From Erigeron canadensis (lineage: Eukaryota; Streptophyta; Magnoliopsida; Asterales; Asteraceae), in assembly GCF_010389155.1 (NCBI RefSeq), contig NC_057765.1, positions 4,154,001-4,218,000 of the forward strand: a stretch of DNA of 64,000 bases. The letters are read 5' to 3'. The notes beneath the pieces are model-generated. The model made no database searches and was not told the DNA's origin. It saw only the letters and a list, made by a program, of their open reading frames with translations. The translations under genes were made by a program, and so were the position numbers. The number at the start of each line of letters is the position of its first letter. Positions within the stretch are counted from its first letter, which is position 1. Positions 11,525 through 22,799 of the stretch are shown here, one piece after another.

Positions 11525-11655
11525 CTGCGCCGCAGCAACAGACTGCGCCGCAGTCAAGGAAACGCACTGCGCCGCACCACTATTCACTGCGCAGCAGCCT
11601 AAAACTCGACTGGCCTACTGCCCTGCAGCTTGGAGCTGCGCCGCAGCATGCCCAG
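11525..11655. repeat. Cluster of CTGCGCCGCAG palindromes
   Basis: Four to five copies of ACTGCGCCGCA(G) or close variants (CTGCGCAGCAG, GCTGCGCCGCAG) within 130 bases. It forms a GC-rich island in otherwise AT-rich LTR sequence. Confidence 0.8.
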
Positions 11656-12488
11656 ACCTGCACCTGATCGACCAGCAACCCCCAAACAAGCCAAACACTA
11701 CCCCAAACTCCCCCAAGACCTTCAAAACCGACCCATGAACCCCAAACACTCGATTTTTAGCATAAATAACTATAAATGAACACGACCCATGATTTAATCT
11801 CGACTCATAACATCTAACCAAGCACCAAATCGACCCAATTCCAAATCAAGAACACCAAAACCCTATATGAAACCCTAGTTCAACTTTTGTTTTGATTTAT
11901 GACTCGAAATCACTTGGTTACAACTAGTTTATAAGTATAAAATGATGAATAAATGATTAGTTTCACTTACCAAAACTTCCACCAAGGTGCTTGACCAGAA
12001 TGAGAAGATTCTTACACTTTGATGAACCCAACTTTTGATATGTTGTTAAGGTGATGTTAAAGATGAAAAACCTTAACAAAAATTTTGCTTGAACATTTAA
12101 TTTAGTGTATTTATTTTAGAGAGAGAGGGAGAGGAGTGTAAGGAAAACTCTTGCATTTTAAGAGTGTGTGAGAGAGAGATAGATGGGAAATGAGTGGATG
12201 GATAGAATGGATGGATGGGTGAAGGATAGGGTTGGGTCAAAGATGTAGGTATGGGTCAACTAGATAGGGTCATGGGTTGACCCAAAGATACCCAAATACA
12301 ACTACTAGATACATTATGTCTCGACTACTATCGAACATTTAAACTAAATGGTCAATTAACCTCGAATAACACCTTGAACACAATTTAAACCACGAACAAC
12401 TCGATCATATATGATCAGTCAATTTAATCTAATCAAATCGAACCCAAAACTATCGGGTCAACGTGAGTCAAAACTCGCGAATGTTACA

Positions 12489-14697
12489 CCAGGATTCGCT
12501 GACAATACTTGGTCGCTGATGATTCTTTATTAGTAAGACATCAGCGAGTCCAATGGCTCTTGTCAACGGGTGGTTGATTTCCTAATTGTAAGTCAAGGCG
12601 GGAAGAATTTGAACTTGAAGAAGACAAGAGTCACATGGTGGTTATTCCAACTGTCTTGTACAATCTTTAGAATAGGTGCAGTTGGATTCAGAAGATAAGG
12701 GTTCTCTCTCATACTCAAAATGGTAAAAAAGACAAAGGATTTTGATGCAAGTACTTCGAACCAATAAGATCTCAACAACCACCATCCACCACTATCAAGT
12801 TAAGGCTGTGTTGCCCTAAAATCTTCTCTATATGAGGCAACACAACCGCAACACAAACACTGTGTGTTTGTCATCATAAAACGTGTGTCACTTATTTTCT
12901 CTTGTAAAACTTTTCAAGTTTTAAGTTAGTCTAAACTTAACAATTGTATGTTCATTTATTTTCTTGCAACTCAAGTTTTAATATCTGAAAACCAAAGCAT
13001 CACGACAACATCCAAAGGTCACCCTTGGATTCTTAGGCAACCATGTATTCACTGTTTAATCAATGATACATATGGTTAGACTTACTTAGATTTGTGTAAT
13101 TGAACTTTACTCTAATTCTTGTTATTTACTTTTTATTATTTACTTTCTTGTCTAGATTAATTAATATAAGTATTACAAATCGTGGACTGTTATTTACAAT
13201 TATCCCTCAACCTTTAAAATAAGTATATAACTCATTTTTACATAAATCACTTTTACATTAATACTTATACCGCCCCATCATGCAAGCATTTATCTAGTAT
13301 GTATAATGGAGACTCTGATTGATTTTTGCTTTTTCAAAAAATTTAGTATTTTCAAAATAAGTTACTCATATAAAAGTATACATAGATCAAATATTGATAT
13401 AGCATAAATGAAATTTATGATTTTGATCTTTTGTCTCTACATTATTAGAAATACTATATTCATAACAAAACTTTTAAATAGAAATTTGGCTATAATTTAT
13501 CTTTAAAATTAGATTTAGGAGAACGATAAAATACCAAAAACTGTTGGTGGGAACACCATCCAAGTTTAAATCCATGTAAAAGCATATTCAACCAGCTAAG
13601 ATTGGGGGTCTCATCATCAGGCAGCGTTGCAGGGTTGCTAGTTTGAAAGGAAAAATTCTTTTACGGGACTAAGGGTTCCTAAACATTTACCCATAAAATA
13701 CCAAAAACCGTAAAAATTTTGTTTTGTTTTACTCAAAAAGCATAGTTTTGGTAAGTAGATGCAATTATCAATGAAGTAAAAAAAGAAGTGGGTAAATATC
13801 CTCTCAAGTTGAAAATAACTTAAAGGGTAAAGCAATCTTGATCCTTAAATTAAAATTAAAGAAGATTAAGATTAATATATCATCTTTTAAATTTTTAACT
13901 AAGGGGCAAAATTTTCATAATTTAAATAATTAAATTGAGTAACTTGGGAAAATCTCATCACAAAAGAAGTATATTGCTAGATTCATATGCATAATGTCTA
14001 TTTATTGTCACTTGGACCCACATCCCTAAAAATTAACGCGTAAAACAGGGTATACAAAATTGAGCACAAGTTAAAAGAAATCATCATATTCAAATACAAA
14101 TAACTAGTACAAGCATAAGATACAAAACAGAAAGAACATACTACTTTAAATCTCTGATCATTAAATGATATTATTTTTTAAAAAATTCATATAATATGTC
14201 TTTGAAAAAAAAATTGTCGATGAACGGGATTGTACCTCCGCCCTTTGCAACAAACACCAGCAATTACTCGGAGAAAAAAACCTAAATACCCAAAAATTAT
14301 TCTATATATACCAAAATATCCTAATTATGTAGAGTTTTCACGAAATACCTTCAATATTGCAAACTAGATTGAACAATCACATAAGTGGCCAACATCACAT
14401 ATATGATTGTGATTTTGCAAGTCCGGTTTACGATTTTGACTTTTTAGGATAAGATTTTTGATTTCTTGGATAATTTTTTTTTGCAGCTACTCATATCCAA
14501 ACAATTAAAAATCTTATTAAAAACAATTTGTGTTAGTGTTATTTCTAAGTCCATGACTATCAGTGTAATTTTTAGATCCGTGACTTTCGTCCCTTTAAAT
14601 TTGTCAAGCTCGATCCACTAATTGGCTTTTGTGTACTTAAACATAGCAACTAATAGTATGAACAATTGGTTATGCCCCACCAGACAAGGGTAACGAA
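12489..14697. other. Spacer, no recognisable gene
   Basis: Short frames only. At 12600-12670 the plus strand reads EEFELEEDKSHMVVIPTV before a stop, which looks coding but matches nothing I know. At 12855-12875 there is a small ACAAACA..TGTTTGT palindrome. The 14229-14260 text resembles a degenerate reversed tRNA B box and may be a SINE relic. Confidence 0.4.
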
Positions 14698-14860
14698 ATA
14701 TATGCCTAAATATAGGCTTAAAAACATGTCTAATACATTCTATATTTGACATATGGATACTACTTATTCTCAATCTTAATCTACATCTTTAATTATGCAA
14801 CATATCAACTCTAAATTTTTTAGGCATATATTTAAGCCTATTATTTAGGCATATCAATCA
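14698..14860. mobile_element. MITE
   Basis: Inverted ends TATGCCTAAATATAGGCTTA and TAAGCCTATTATTTAGGCATA bracket about 110 bases of AT-rich DNA with no ORF. Confidence 0.6.
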
Positions 14861-14955
14861 TTTTTAAACTATTATAGCCGAGACAATAGGTTGATATAGT
14901 CCAAGGTAATTAACCAAAATAACTATTTATCTCATTTATGTATTTTTTTTTTTTA

Positions 14956-15221
14956 TCTAACTCCTTTATAAAGAAAATGACCTCTTTTTATTTTAGACAA
15001 TTCTAAGTTTGAATTACCAGAATTACCCTTGACTTTTTTATATTTTGTTCTTAATGAATTATAATTTACATTTTAAACATTTATTTTAATAATTAACACT
15101 TTAAGCCCTTATCTTCTAAATTTTTCACTATCACAATTACATCAATTTACACCACTTGACACCGCCACCACTAGACCGTCTTCTCCACCACTGCTGCCGC
15201 ATTACGCGGGTACCATGCTCG
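14956..15221 (+). mobile_element. Short non-autonomous Helitron (H3)
   Basis: 5' A|TCTAACTCCTTTATAAAG; 3' CCACCACTGCTGCCGCATTACGCGGGTACCATG then CTCG|T, where CTCG replaces the usual CTAG. Same family as H1, H2 and H4-H7. The hairpin CCGC..GCGG lies about 10 bases before the end. Confidence 0.65.
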
Positions 15222-15689
15222 TTTCACTAAAAACAGTCAAATATATTGCCAAGATGTCTTAGTTTAAAATATGACTTGCCCATCTTCAAGCAGAACACCG
15301 TACAGTTCCAATTTTCCACTCACATGTTATAAAGGACTTCACTAAGGATTCATATATTAGTTTACCAAGTTAGTATAAGTGAATCGGTCCTTCTATGACT
15401 CGATACTCTATCATAGATGGAACATATTTTGACACAATTTACAATCTATCATATGAGTTTAGGCAGTGACTGATAGTAGCAAAAGTATACTCAAAGGGGT
15501 CAAGTTATTGCCTGCAGACCCTTATTAAACTAAGAATACACAAATATAGGATTTGAACTAATATTTCTAGTATATTGTTAGCCGTTTCCACATTTATAGC
15601 AGACCTAGGAGATGGTTCCTTGCCATACTTCTATTCTGTTTTTTAAATTATACCGGTTTAATGTACTTGTGAACTTATAAAACTTGCAG

Positions 15690-15792
15690 GAATTCACGGG
15701 GAAGCTTTCAGAGTATGACCTTACCAAGTTAGTAGGCTACCCTACACCTATGAATGATGAAAGGGATCTTGGCTACTATAATCGTGGGTGTG
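15690..15792 (+). pseudogene. Isolated 103-base exon of an unidentified gene
   Basis: Bounded by a good acceptor (pyrimidine-containing tract then TTGCAG) and a consensus donor (TG|GTAAGT). It is open in one frame, reading in part LSEYDLTKLVGYPTPMND followed by ERDLGYYNRGC. The text looks like a real protein and has non-random codons, but I do not recognise the family and see no neighbouring exon. It may be a captured exon or the relic of a gene destroyed by insertions. About 450 bases upstream resemble intron sequence. Confidence 0.5.
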
Positions 15793-15856
15793 GTAAGTTA
15801 CTTCAACTTCTCTCGAATCACTACCTGCAAGGATAATAATAATAACTAGAAAAGTA

Positions 15857-16081
15857 AGGGTAAATTACACAAATAATACCTAAGGTTTGTTCGAAACTAC
15901 ACTGGTCATACCTACAAAATTTTACAAGACATACCCATCATTGTCAAAAACCTACACTAACCATACCTATCGCTGATAGTCGTCTATTTGGCCGTTAAGT
16001 CAAGTCACGTGTCGTGCATATGAGGTATCAAAACCGTAATTTCGTGTAAACTTTAGATATCATACATGTAATTTGCCCTAA
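15857..16081. mobile_element. MITE, copy 1 of an inverted pair
   Basis: Ends GGGTAAATTACA and TGTAATTTGCCC, each followed outward by TAA, a possible 3-bp target duplication of the Tourist/PIF type. The interior (TTTGGCCGTTAAGTCAAGTC region) recurs in reverse complement at 16948-17165. Confidence 0.6.
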
Positions 16082-16675
16082 TAAAAAATTATTAAGAATT
16101 TTAGAGTTTTGAACATTATTATGAAAAAATAATTATTTTTTCAATGAAAAGAGTATAAAGAAAAATAGTTGATACAAAAATGCGTTAAATTCTTATATAT
16201 ATCATTATTATTTTGTTATACGTGTATAGTGAATAAAACAAGGATCAGAACCATAAAACCACTATAATATTCACTTTTATTTTATTTTAATATTATTTTA
16301 TTTTTTTTTACTATAATTTATTCATTTTAATAGAAACCTATTTAGAAAATTACAAAAAAAATAATTAAAAAAACAATATAATTTTTTCGTATAGTTTGAT
16401 AACATCCCCTCAGATTAGAAAGGTAAAGCAAAGTCGAAGACTCGTCATGGTTTTAGAATATAATTTCATCTCAAATTAGCAATCTGTAACATTTTGGGTT
16501 TGTAATTCTAGGGTTAGTCGTTAGTCTGACCTTGGAATTTTTGAGCCTAAACATGTATCGTTTGATGACATCCTTTCATCAATTTTTAATTTTTATTTTG
16601 AAATAGGTTTTTTTAAAAATAAGTTTATATATCTGAATTTTAATATAAAATATCTACCTACTTAAATAAAATATA

Positions 16676-16921
16676 AAATGATAAATCCTCCTAACCAAAT
16701 AGCCAAATAATCATCCTATTACATTAAGAATGTGACATGTGGTATCCACTAATTTTCTTTCCTAATTTTACCCCCTGATTTTTCCATGTATCATCATCTA
16801 ATGATTAGGAGGATTATTAGGCTATTTGGTTAGGAAGATTTATCATTTTCCTTTTCCATGTGCCATCATCTAATAACTAAAAGGATTATTAAACTATTTG
16901 GTTAGGAGGATTAATCATTTC
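16676..16921. mobile_element. MITE with an extra half copy
   Basis: Arms ATGATAAATCCTCCTAACCA and TGGTTAGGAAGATTTATCAT are inverted repeats of about 45 bases around 80 bases. The right arm is repeated once more up to 16921 (TTTGGTTAGGAGGATTAATC). Confidence 0.65.
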
Positions 16922-16947
16922 CCTAAATATAAATATATTAATATTTT

Positions 16948-17165
16948 TTTTGGTAAATTACACGGATGATACCTAAAGTTTACACGAAGTTGCGGTTTTG
17001 ATACCTCACATGCACGGCACGCGACTTGACTTAACGGCCAAATAAACAACCGTCAGCAATAAGTATGATCAGTGTAAGTTTTTTACAACGATGGGTATGT
17101 TTAGCGTAATTTTTAAATTGTAGGCATGTCCAGTGTAGTTTCACAAAACCTCATGTATGATTTAT
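16948..17165. mobile_element. MITE, copy 2 of an inverted pair
   Basis: Reverse-complement relative of 15857-16081: GGTAAATTACACGGATGATA on the left, GGCCAAATAAACAACCGTCA inside. Diverged ends, no ORF. The two copies could fold into a long imperfect stem if transcribed together. Confidence 0.6.
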
Positions 17166-18480
17166 GTAAGGGGAAAGGTTAGGTAAAGCATTCAATACCA
17201 ATCTTAGGTAAAGCAGGAGGGATTATGTAAAATTCAGGGGGCTATGTTTATTTATCAAATTCAAAGGTTTAATTTGTAACTTTTTTTAAAGTAGCAGTAC
17301 CTAAGCTTAAGTAAAATTTGTACTACGGATTATTTTCCATTTATGTAATTTACCCTAAAAATAATTTTTTTTAAAAACTAACAAACCAATGAATAGCAAA
17401 GCTTTCATTAGTTTTAGTTTGGCAAGGCAACTGCATATATCTGAATAAATCCCAATTTTTTAGAACCCTTGCCGCTAGAGTGCAAAAAAAACTTGCTGCT
17501 ACAGAGCAATCTCTCTAGTTGGAATTTTGAGAAAACTCCTCCATGAAAGACAAGAGTATGTTTTACAAGTTGCAATGAGATGGATACGAAATCACAGATG
17601 CTAACAATCTTGAAGGACAATGAGAAGTTCATACAGAAAACTTGGTTGGTTGATTGTGAAAAAATACTGAACAATAATCAACAATCCATACACACACACA
17701 CCCCTGGTTTTTAGTAAAACCTAGCTAGCAGGTGACAAGATTGCTGTGTAATATATATCAATTTTGTATTCGTAAATGTAGCTAAATGAATTCAAATCTA
17801 GTTATAGATCACCACCACTACTTTTTCTTATAACCAGCTATATTTAATAAAATATGGATACACCGATGATTCAAGCCTCAAGGGGTGAAGGATTTGACAG
17901 ACATATTTTGATTCAACCCCTGCTAGCATTATTCTACCCTCAATAGTCAATATACTAGGGCCTTTGTTAGTAGCCTTTCTGGATGTACAATAAAGTTACT
18001 ATCAGTAGTGCAATTCATCATCTATTAGGTCTAAGTGTTCGACAATTTAACCCTTCAGAGAGAACATCGTATAGTGAGATAAAAAAAATAAAAAGCATAC
18101 ATATAGCATAACATATTAACATATTTCCGTATCTCTGTCCATTCAAAATCTAGAGATAAGAAAAGTATTCTGCAATATGTGGCCCAAAACATGTAGTGTT
18201 GATCTATGATTTCGAATTCAGATTATTATCCTTTTTCTAATTTTGAATTAATCTACAATTATGCAGAGAACTATAAAAATATAAATGCACATAATAGGAT
18301 GATAGCATGAAATCAACATATAATCTATATGTTTAAGACTATACATTAGAGAAAATAGTAATGATGACTCGCCAAATTGGGCTATTTTGTAGGATTGGAT
18401 CGGCACATATAATCTATATTTATGTAACTTATTTATGCACTACCAATTTATTCTTTTTGGTGTTACAGACATTGTGGTGT
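17166..18480. other. Spacer, no gene seen
   Basis: AT-rich. A (CA)n tract lies at about 17690-17702. The minus-strand frame at 17414-17674 has no domain and irregular composition. Confidence 0.4.
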
Positions 18481-18499
18481 ACATTTTTTCTCACTTTCT

Positions 18500-20745
18500 T
18501 GATGGATGCGGAATCTTTGTAACCAACTAGAAACAGTCACGGGTATTCTTAACTAAAACTTAGATTTAAACTCGCAAAATTTTTCTTTGTTTGTTACATT
18601 ACAACAAACACAGAGACTACAAACATTATGCGTCTATAAAAAGATCTTTAAATTACCGTACAACATCCTTTTTATAGGCTCCAGGTTCTCTTGTCCAGCT
18701 TCCAACTTGGTATTCAATCTTCTCATTACAGCCATTCACATGAGACAATGCGATTAGTAGTTTGTATATCGCTAATAAAGCTATGGTATATTGGTATAAA
18801 GTTAAGGATTCACTTAATTACATATGTGCTGCGACTTTAGCACCAAAGTTGGTTAACACATATTCTGAATTGACTATGAGGTAAAACCAGCCTAGATAAG
18901 TTTAGACACGTCAAGTCCTCCACTGAAGGAAAAAGGTTATCCATCTGATCTGCTCGCCGTACTGTTTCAAGAGGAAAACATGAAAATTACAGTATTAACT
19001 GCTAGCATTGTAACTAAACTATCTACATTGTGAAGGTATCAATTTAAAGAAAGAAACTGAAATCTTCATTAGAAATTCTTAATTTTTCACATATAATATG
19101 CACATATAGTTCCTATGAAGTATGCTATATGCAGACATAACATTCCTTTTATTTATATTTAAAACTGTTTACTAAATCAAGTTCAAAACGCTGGCATTCT
19201 AATACAAAGAACCTAATAAGATATTGAAATGAGATCAAAGAGAAATGTTGAGTTTCACTAAAACTTGCAGTTAAGATATTGTTAGTGAGATTGTACATGG
19301 GTCATCTAAAATATCAAAGAGTGAAACGAAGGACATCGTTAGTGCCTAAAGTAATTCAAGTAGTAGTAATAAATCATTTAAAAAAGCATATAACCCTCAT
19401 ATGTGACATAATTAAGCATACAATTTTATGGAACGGCTCGTAACAATGCACCTACACTTGTAGTTACTGCGGGTGTTGTGCTACAACTACAAGAAGATCT
19501 CTATTGCATATTGGCATGAGATAAGTTACCAGAATTTAAAAGTGAACACCAGATTTAGGTGATTCATGAAGAAGAATTAAGTACAATAGCACAATCACAC
19601 AGTGATCCATCAGTAACTGTCACAGGCGTATTTGCAGCAGCAATTAGTAAACCATAAATCATAACCTAAATCCATTAATTCGTAGATGAACGGCTCATGA
19701 TTCCTATACAAAAAGGTGATACTTATACCGTGGTAAGTCGCGATTTGGTACAAGCTTCATTATTTCAATCCAAATGGCATTACTTTCCATTGGTAGTGGT
19801 GGTTGGGGATGCAGAATGTTGTCTTTGGTCTGTCACTAGGCATAATGCCTAATTGACAAAAACCCACTTTGAGATCAAACTTTGAAAAGTTTTGGCACAT
19901 TGCTCCAAGGATTTGTAAACTTCTTGTATCTAAGACCTTCTGTTCCATACCGTAGATCTCTCAAACGATATAGAATATCAAAACCAATTAGCAAGTCTTT
20001 CCCCCTGAATATACCACTAAATTGTGTTTTTTTGATATTTTATACAAGTCTTTCAAAGACCTTTCATCAACTTGGACCAGGCCTTCCGATGGCTTTACAA
20101 GAGATATGGCATTTCGATCACTGTGAGTCAAATACGCAACCTGCGTGAGCGATTCTGTTTTATAAAAAATCTTTTCTGTTTACCTGTTTACAATATCCCA
20201 ATATGCAACAAGAATAAATCATAAAAAATCATAGTGAAAATTTGTTAGAAAATCAAAGCAAATGAAGACAGAAAGGTATGAGGCTCAGATTGATGGGTAA
20301 AATAAGGAACAAAAGAGGATAAGTCCGCCATGGCTGCAAATTTATCTATCATATCAGTTGCAATGCGAAATAAGAGTATTCATACTTTTAATCACATTAC
20401 CATCCGTAGGAGATTGCCCTGCCAATATACAGATAATCACAAACTTTGTTCCATTCCTACTCAAACATACGCCCATTCAGAATCATAATCACAACCTATT
20501 ACCTATCTCACAAGGGGTGAATTTTGATAAGGTATTATAAATATATTGGTAGATATATAATAAGATGATGATGATTAGTGTTGAGAAAACATAATTAGGG
20601 GTTGTGGGAATTTTTTAGAAAATCATCGGCCATAAAAACAAGAATGTTTGACTCTTTAGTCAAAATCTAAACTTGCTGCTGGAGGGCAACCACCCCTACA
20701 AACCATCTCCTTTCAAGGCCTCAATTCTCAATCTGAGTGGAATAT
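18500..20745 (-). repeat. Array unit A (M module at 20276-20500, L block at 20597-20740)
   Basis: Contains the segments that recur in order in the other units: the 'GTTAACACATATTCTGAATTGAC' region (18850), 'GATATTG..GAGATCAAAGAGAAA' (19220), the hairpin segment CTTGTAGTT..AACTACAAG (19458-19495), the M module and the L block. On the minus strand the M module reads AG|CCATGGCGGACTTATCC, open for about 28 codons (MADLSSFVPYFTHQSEPHT...). A pararetrovirus fragment interrupts it. Strand is given as minus because TATA boxes near other L blocks point that way; the evidence is indirect. Confidence 0.6.
19740..19990 (-). mobile_element. Endogenous pararetrovirus reverse transcriptase fragment
   Basis: A 62-residue frame (19760-19948) matches part of a reverse transcriptase: NFSKFDLKVGF, then HHYQWKVMPFGLK. 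The combination of an aromatic residue plus W before VMPFGLK is typical of plant Caulimoviridae (florendovirus/petuvirus-like) and less so of Ty3/gypsy elements. The catalytic YXDD region is absent, a stop follows directly after PFGLK, and homology seems to continue in another frame. It is a small, inactive relic embedded in array unit A. A divergent Ty3/gypsy origin is the alternative. Confidence 0.55.
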
Positions 20746-21149
20746 TTTGTTACATTTTGAAGCTTACAAACAAACAAGTAAACCCTAATTTGAAGGTTAG
20801 GGAGGGATTGAAACTCAGGGGAGATATTTACATGGTAGAGTTAACAGCCGAAATCGTCCATGTGGTTTACCCTAAAAGTCAGGTTCATCCTTATCTATCT
20901 GAAATGAAATGGACAGTCCTTTCTGGGAGGATAAGGTTCAAGTCCAGTCCTTTATTTAAACAGACTTTTTAAACAGACTTTTCTCGCATCCGTTAACTCC
21001 CACACGTGAAATCCACGTGAGGGTATTTATGTCTTTTCCTACCTAATAAGAACCACTAATGATCATTTTTCATTATTATCTACTTCCACTACCTACAACC
21101 CTAAAATTATACATACATATACACATATATGCAGGCATACGTTCTTTTA

Positions 21150-21970
21150 TATAAACGATGGCATTCTAATACAAAGAAATTAATAAGATATTGAACTTAA
21201 TATGAGATCAAAGAGAATTTTGATTTTCACTAATACTTGCAGTTAAGAGCTTGTTAGTGAGATTGTACATGGGTTATCTAAAGTATCAAAGTGTGAGACT
21301 CGCCAACGAAGGACATCAATAGTGCCTAAAGTAATTCAAGTAGTAGTAACAAATCGTTCAGAAAAAAACATATAATCTCATCTATGGCATAACTGAGCAT
21401 AACTTTTACAAAACAGCTCGTAACAATGCACCTACATTTGTAATTACCACGAATGCAGGCAACAAGACCAGGTGTAGCGCTACAACTACAACAAGCGCTC
21501 TAATGGCATGAGATAAGTTGCCAGAATTTACAAGTGAACACCAAAATTTGGTGAGTAATAAACAAGAAATAAATACAATAGCACAATGCAGTGATCCATC
21601 ACTAAGTGTCACGGGCATATTTGCAGCAGCAATTACTAGATCAAAAGTCATAACCTAAATCCACTAATTCATAGATGAACGGGGTCATAATTGTTATACA
21701 TAGAGGTGATACTATACCCCATGAGTATACCACTAAATTGAGTTTTAGTGATATTTGATACATTGATGTCTTTCAAAAAACTTTCATCAAATTGGACCAG
21801 TGATTAGGAATTCTGATGGCTTTACAAGAAAATCATTCAAGAAAATCATCGGCCATAAAAACAAGAATGTTTGACTCTTTAGTCAAAATCTAAACTTGCT
21901 GCTGGAGGGCAACTACCCCTAGTAACCATCTCCTTTGAAGGCCTCACTTTTTCAATCTGGGTAGAATTTT
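21150..21970 (-). repeat. Array unit B (no M module; L block at 21841-21970)
   Basis: Closely related to unit A from the 'GATCAAAGAGAA' segment through the hairpin segment (21415-21505) and the L block, but the M module between them has been deleted. The minus-strand frame at 21406-21651 covers the segment corresponding to 19600-19665 and 24640-24720 in other units. Confidence 0.6.
21406..21651 (-). pseudogene. Possible coding remnant in array unit B
   Basis: 81-residue frame. Its N-terminal part, DLVIAAANMPVTLSDGSLH, is echoed in unit A (LLIAAANTPVTVTDGSL) and units D and E (DLVIAAENTTVTLGG), with some changes at third positions, which hints at an old protein-coding exon. The C-terminal part is hydrophobic and overlaps the hairpin segment. 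The other copies have stops or frameshifts. No family recognised. Confidence 0.3.
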
Positions 21971-22261
21971 TTTGTTACATTTTGAAGCTTAGAAAACAAG
22001 AAAAGAAACCCTAATTTTTAAAGTTGGGGAGGGTGTTAAATTGAAGTGAACAGAATTGGGGAGAGAATTACAATGTATGTCCTTTAAGTATATCTCAATA
22101 GTCAAGTTCAGTCTAAACTTTTCAGTTATAGCAAGATTTATTATTAGCTCAACATTTACAACTCTACATAATGAAACAAATCACCCATTTTTTCTTTTAA
22201 ACTTTCTACCTTTGAAAAACCAAAAATACCCCTCTTTTATTCACTAATGTAAACATCTCCA

Positions 22262-22492
22262 TCTAATATACTTATAATACCCTTGATGAAATAGTTTACA
22301 ATATAGATCCCTTAAGACTTAAAATAAATACACTACCACCTTTAACATCAATTATTTTTACATTCTACACCATCTCCACCCCCACCGCCGTCCCCACTGC
22401 CGTCCACACTGCCACCCCACTACGTCACCACCACCTCCACCATCACTACTCTTACCGCCTACCGCCGCCGCATTGCGAGGGCAGAAGTCTAG
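22262..22492 (+). mobile_element. Short non-autonomous Helitron (H4)
   Basis: 5' A|TCTAATATACTTATAATACC; 3' CCACC-rich tract, then CCGCCGCCGCATTGCGAGG and CTAG|T. Same termini as H2 (TCTAATATA), so the two belong to one subfamily. Confidence 0.7.
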
Positions 22493-22799
22493 TAGTAAAA
22501 GGTTAGAATTATTGGGAGATGATAAAAAGTCAAACTGATTTAGTTTTATACCAAAGATATATGTATTATCATGTTTGTACATCATGCTTTAATTAATAGA
22601 TATACATTAACATTATGTAATGTAATGTATGAGTTACAACAAATGATGGTTTCCTTATTTAAATTTACGAGACCATATAATGCATATAGACTCGAATCAA
22701 TAATGACTAAATTGTTGGCTTAGAATACACAGGTCACTTAAGCTTAATCAATTCCTCATTTAAAATTAGTTACATCCACATAAAAACCATGGTTTTAAA

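Larger units (their letters stand above)
9824..12488. mobile_element. Long solo LTR (probable Ty3/gypsy)
   Basis: Begins TGTAACACCCC and ends TGTTACA, the TG...CA form of LTRs. The flanking five bases are CAAGG on the left and CCAGG on the right, a target duplication with one mismatch. No gag-pol is present, so this looks like a 2.66-kb solo LTR. Long LTRs starting TGTAACACCC are common in plant Ty3/gypsy chromoviruses (Tekay type), which is family knowledge and not proof. On the minus strand a TATA box lies at about 10781-10800, so the element may read leftward. A related fragment occurs at 50625-51440. Confidence 0.65.

Noticed and set aside
20690..20720. Possible miR399-like target text (GGGCAACC..ATCTCCTTTCAAGG) in L blocks of units A, B and F
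   Set aside because: The match is split by an insert of about 16 bases and is absent from units G, I, J and K.
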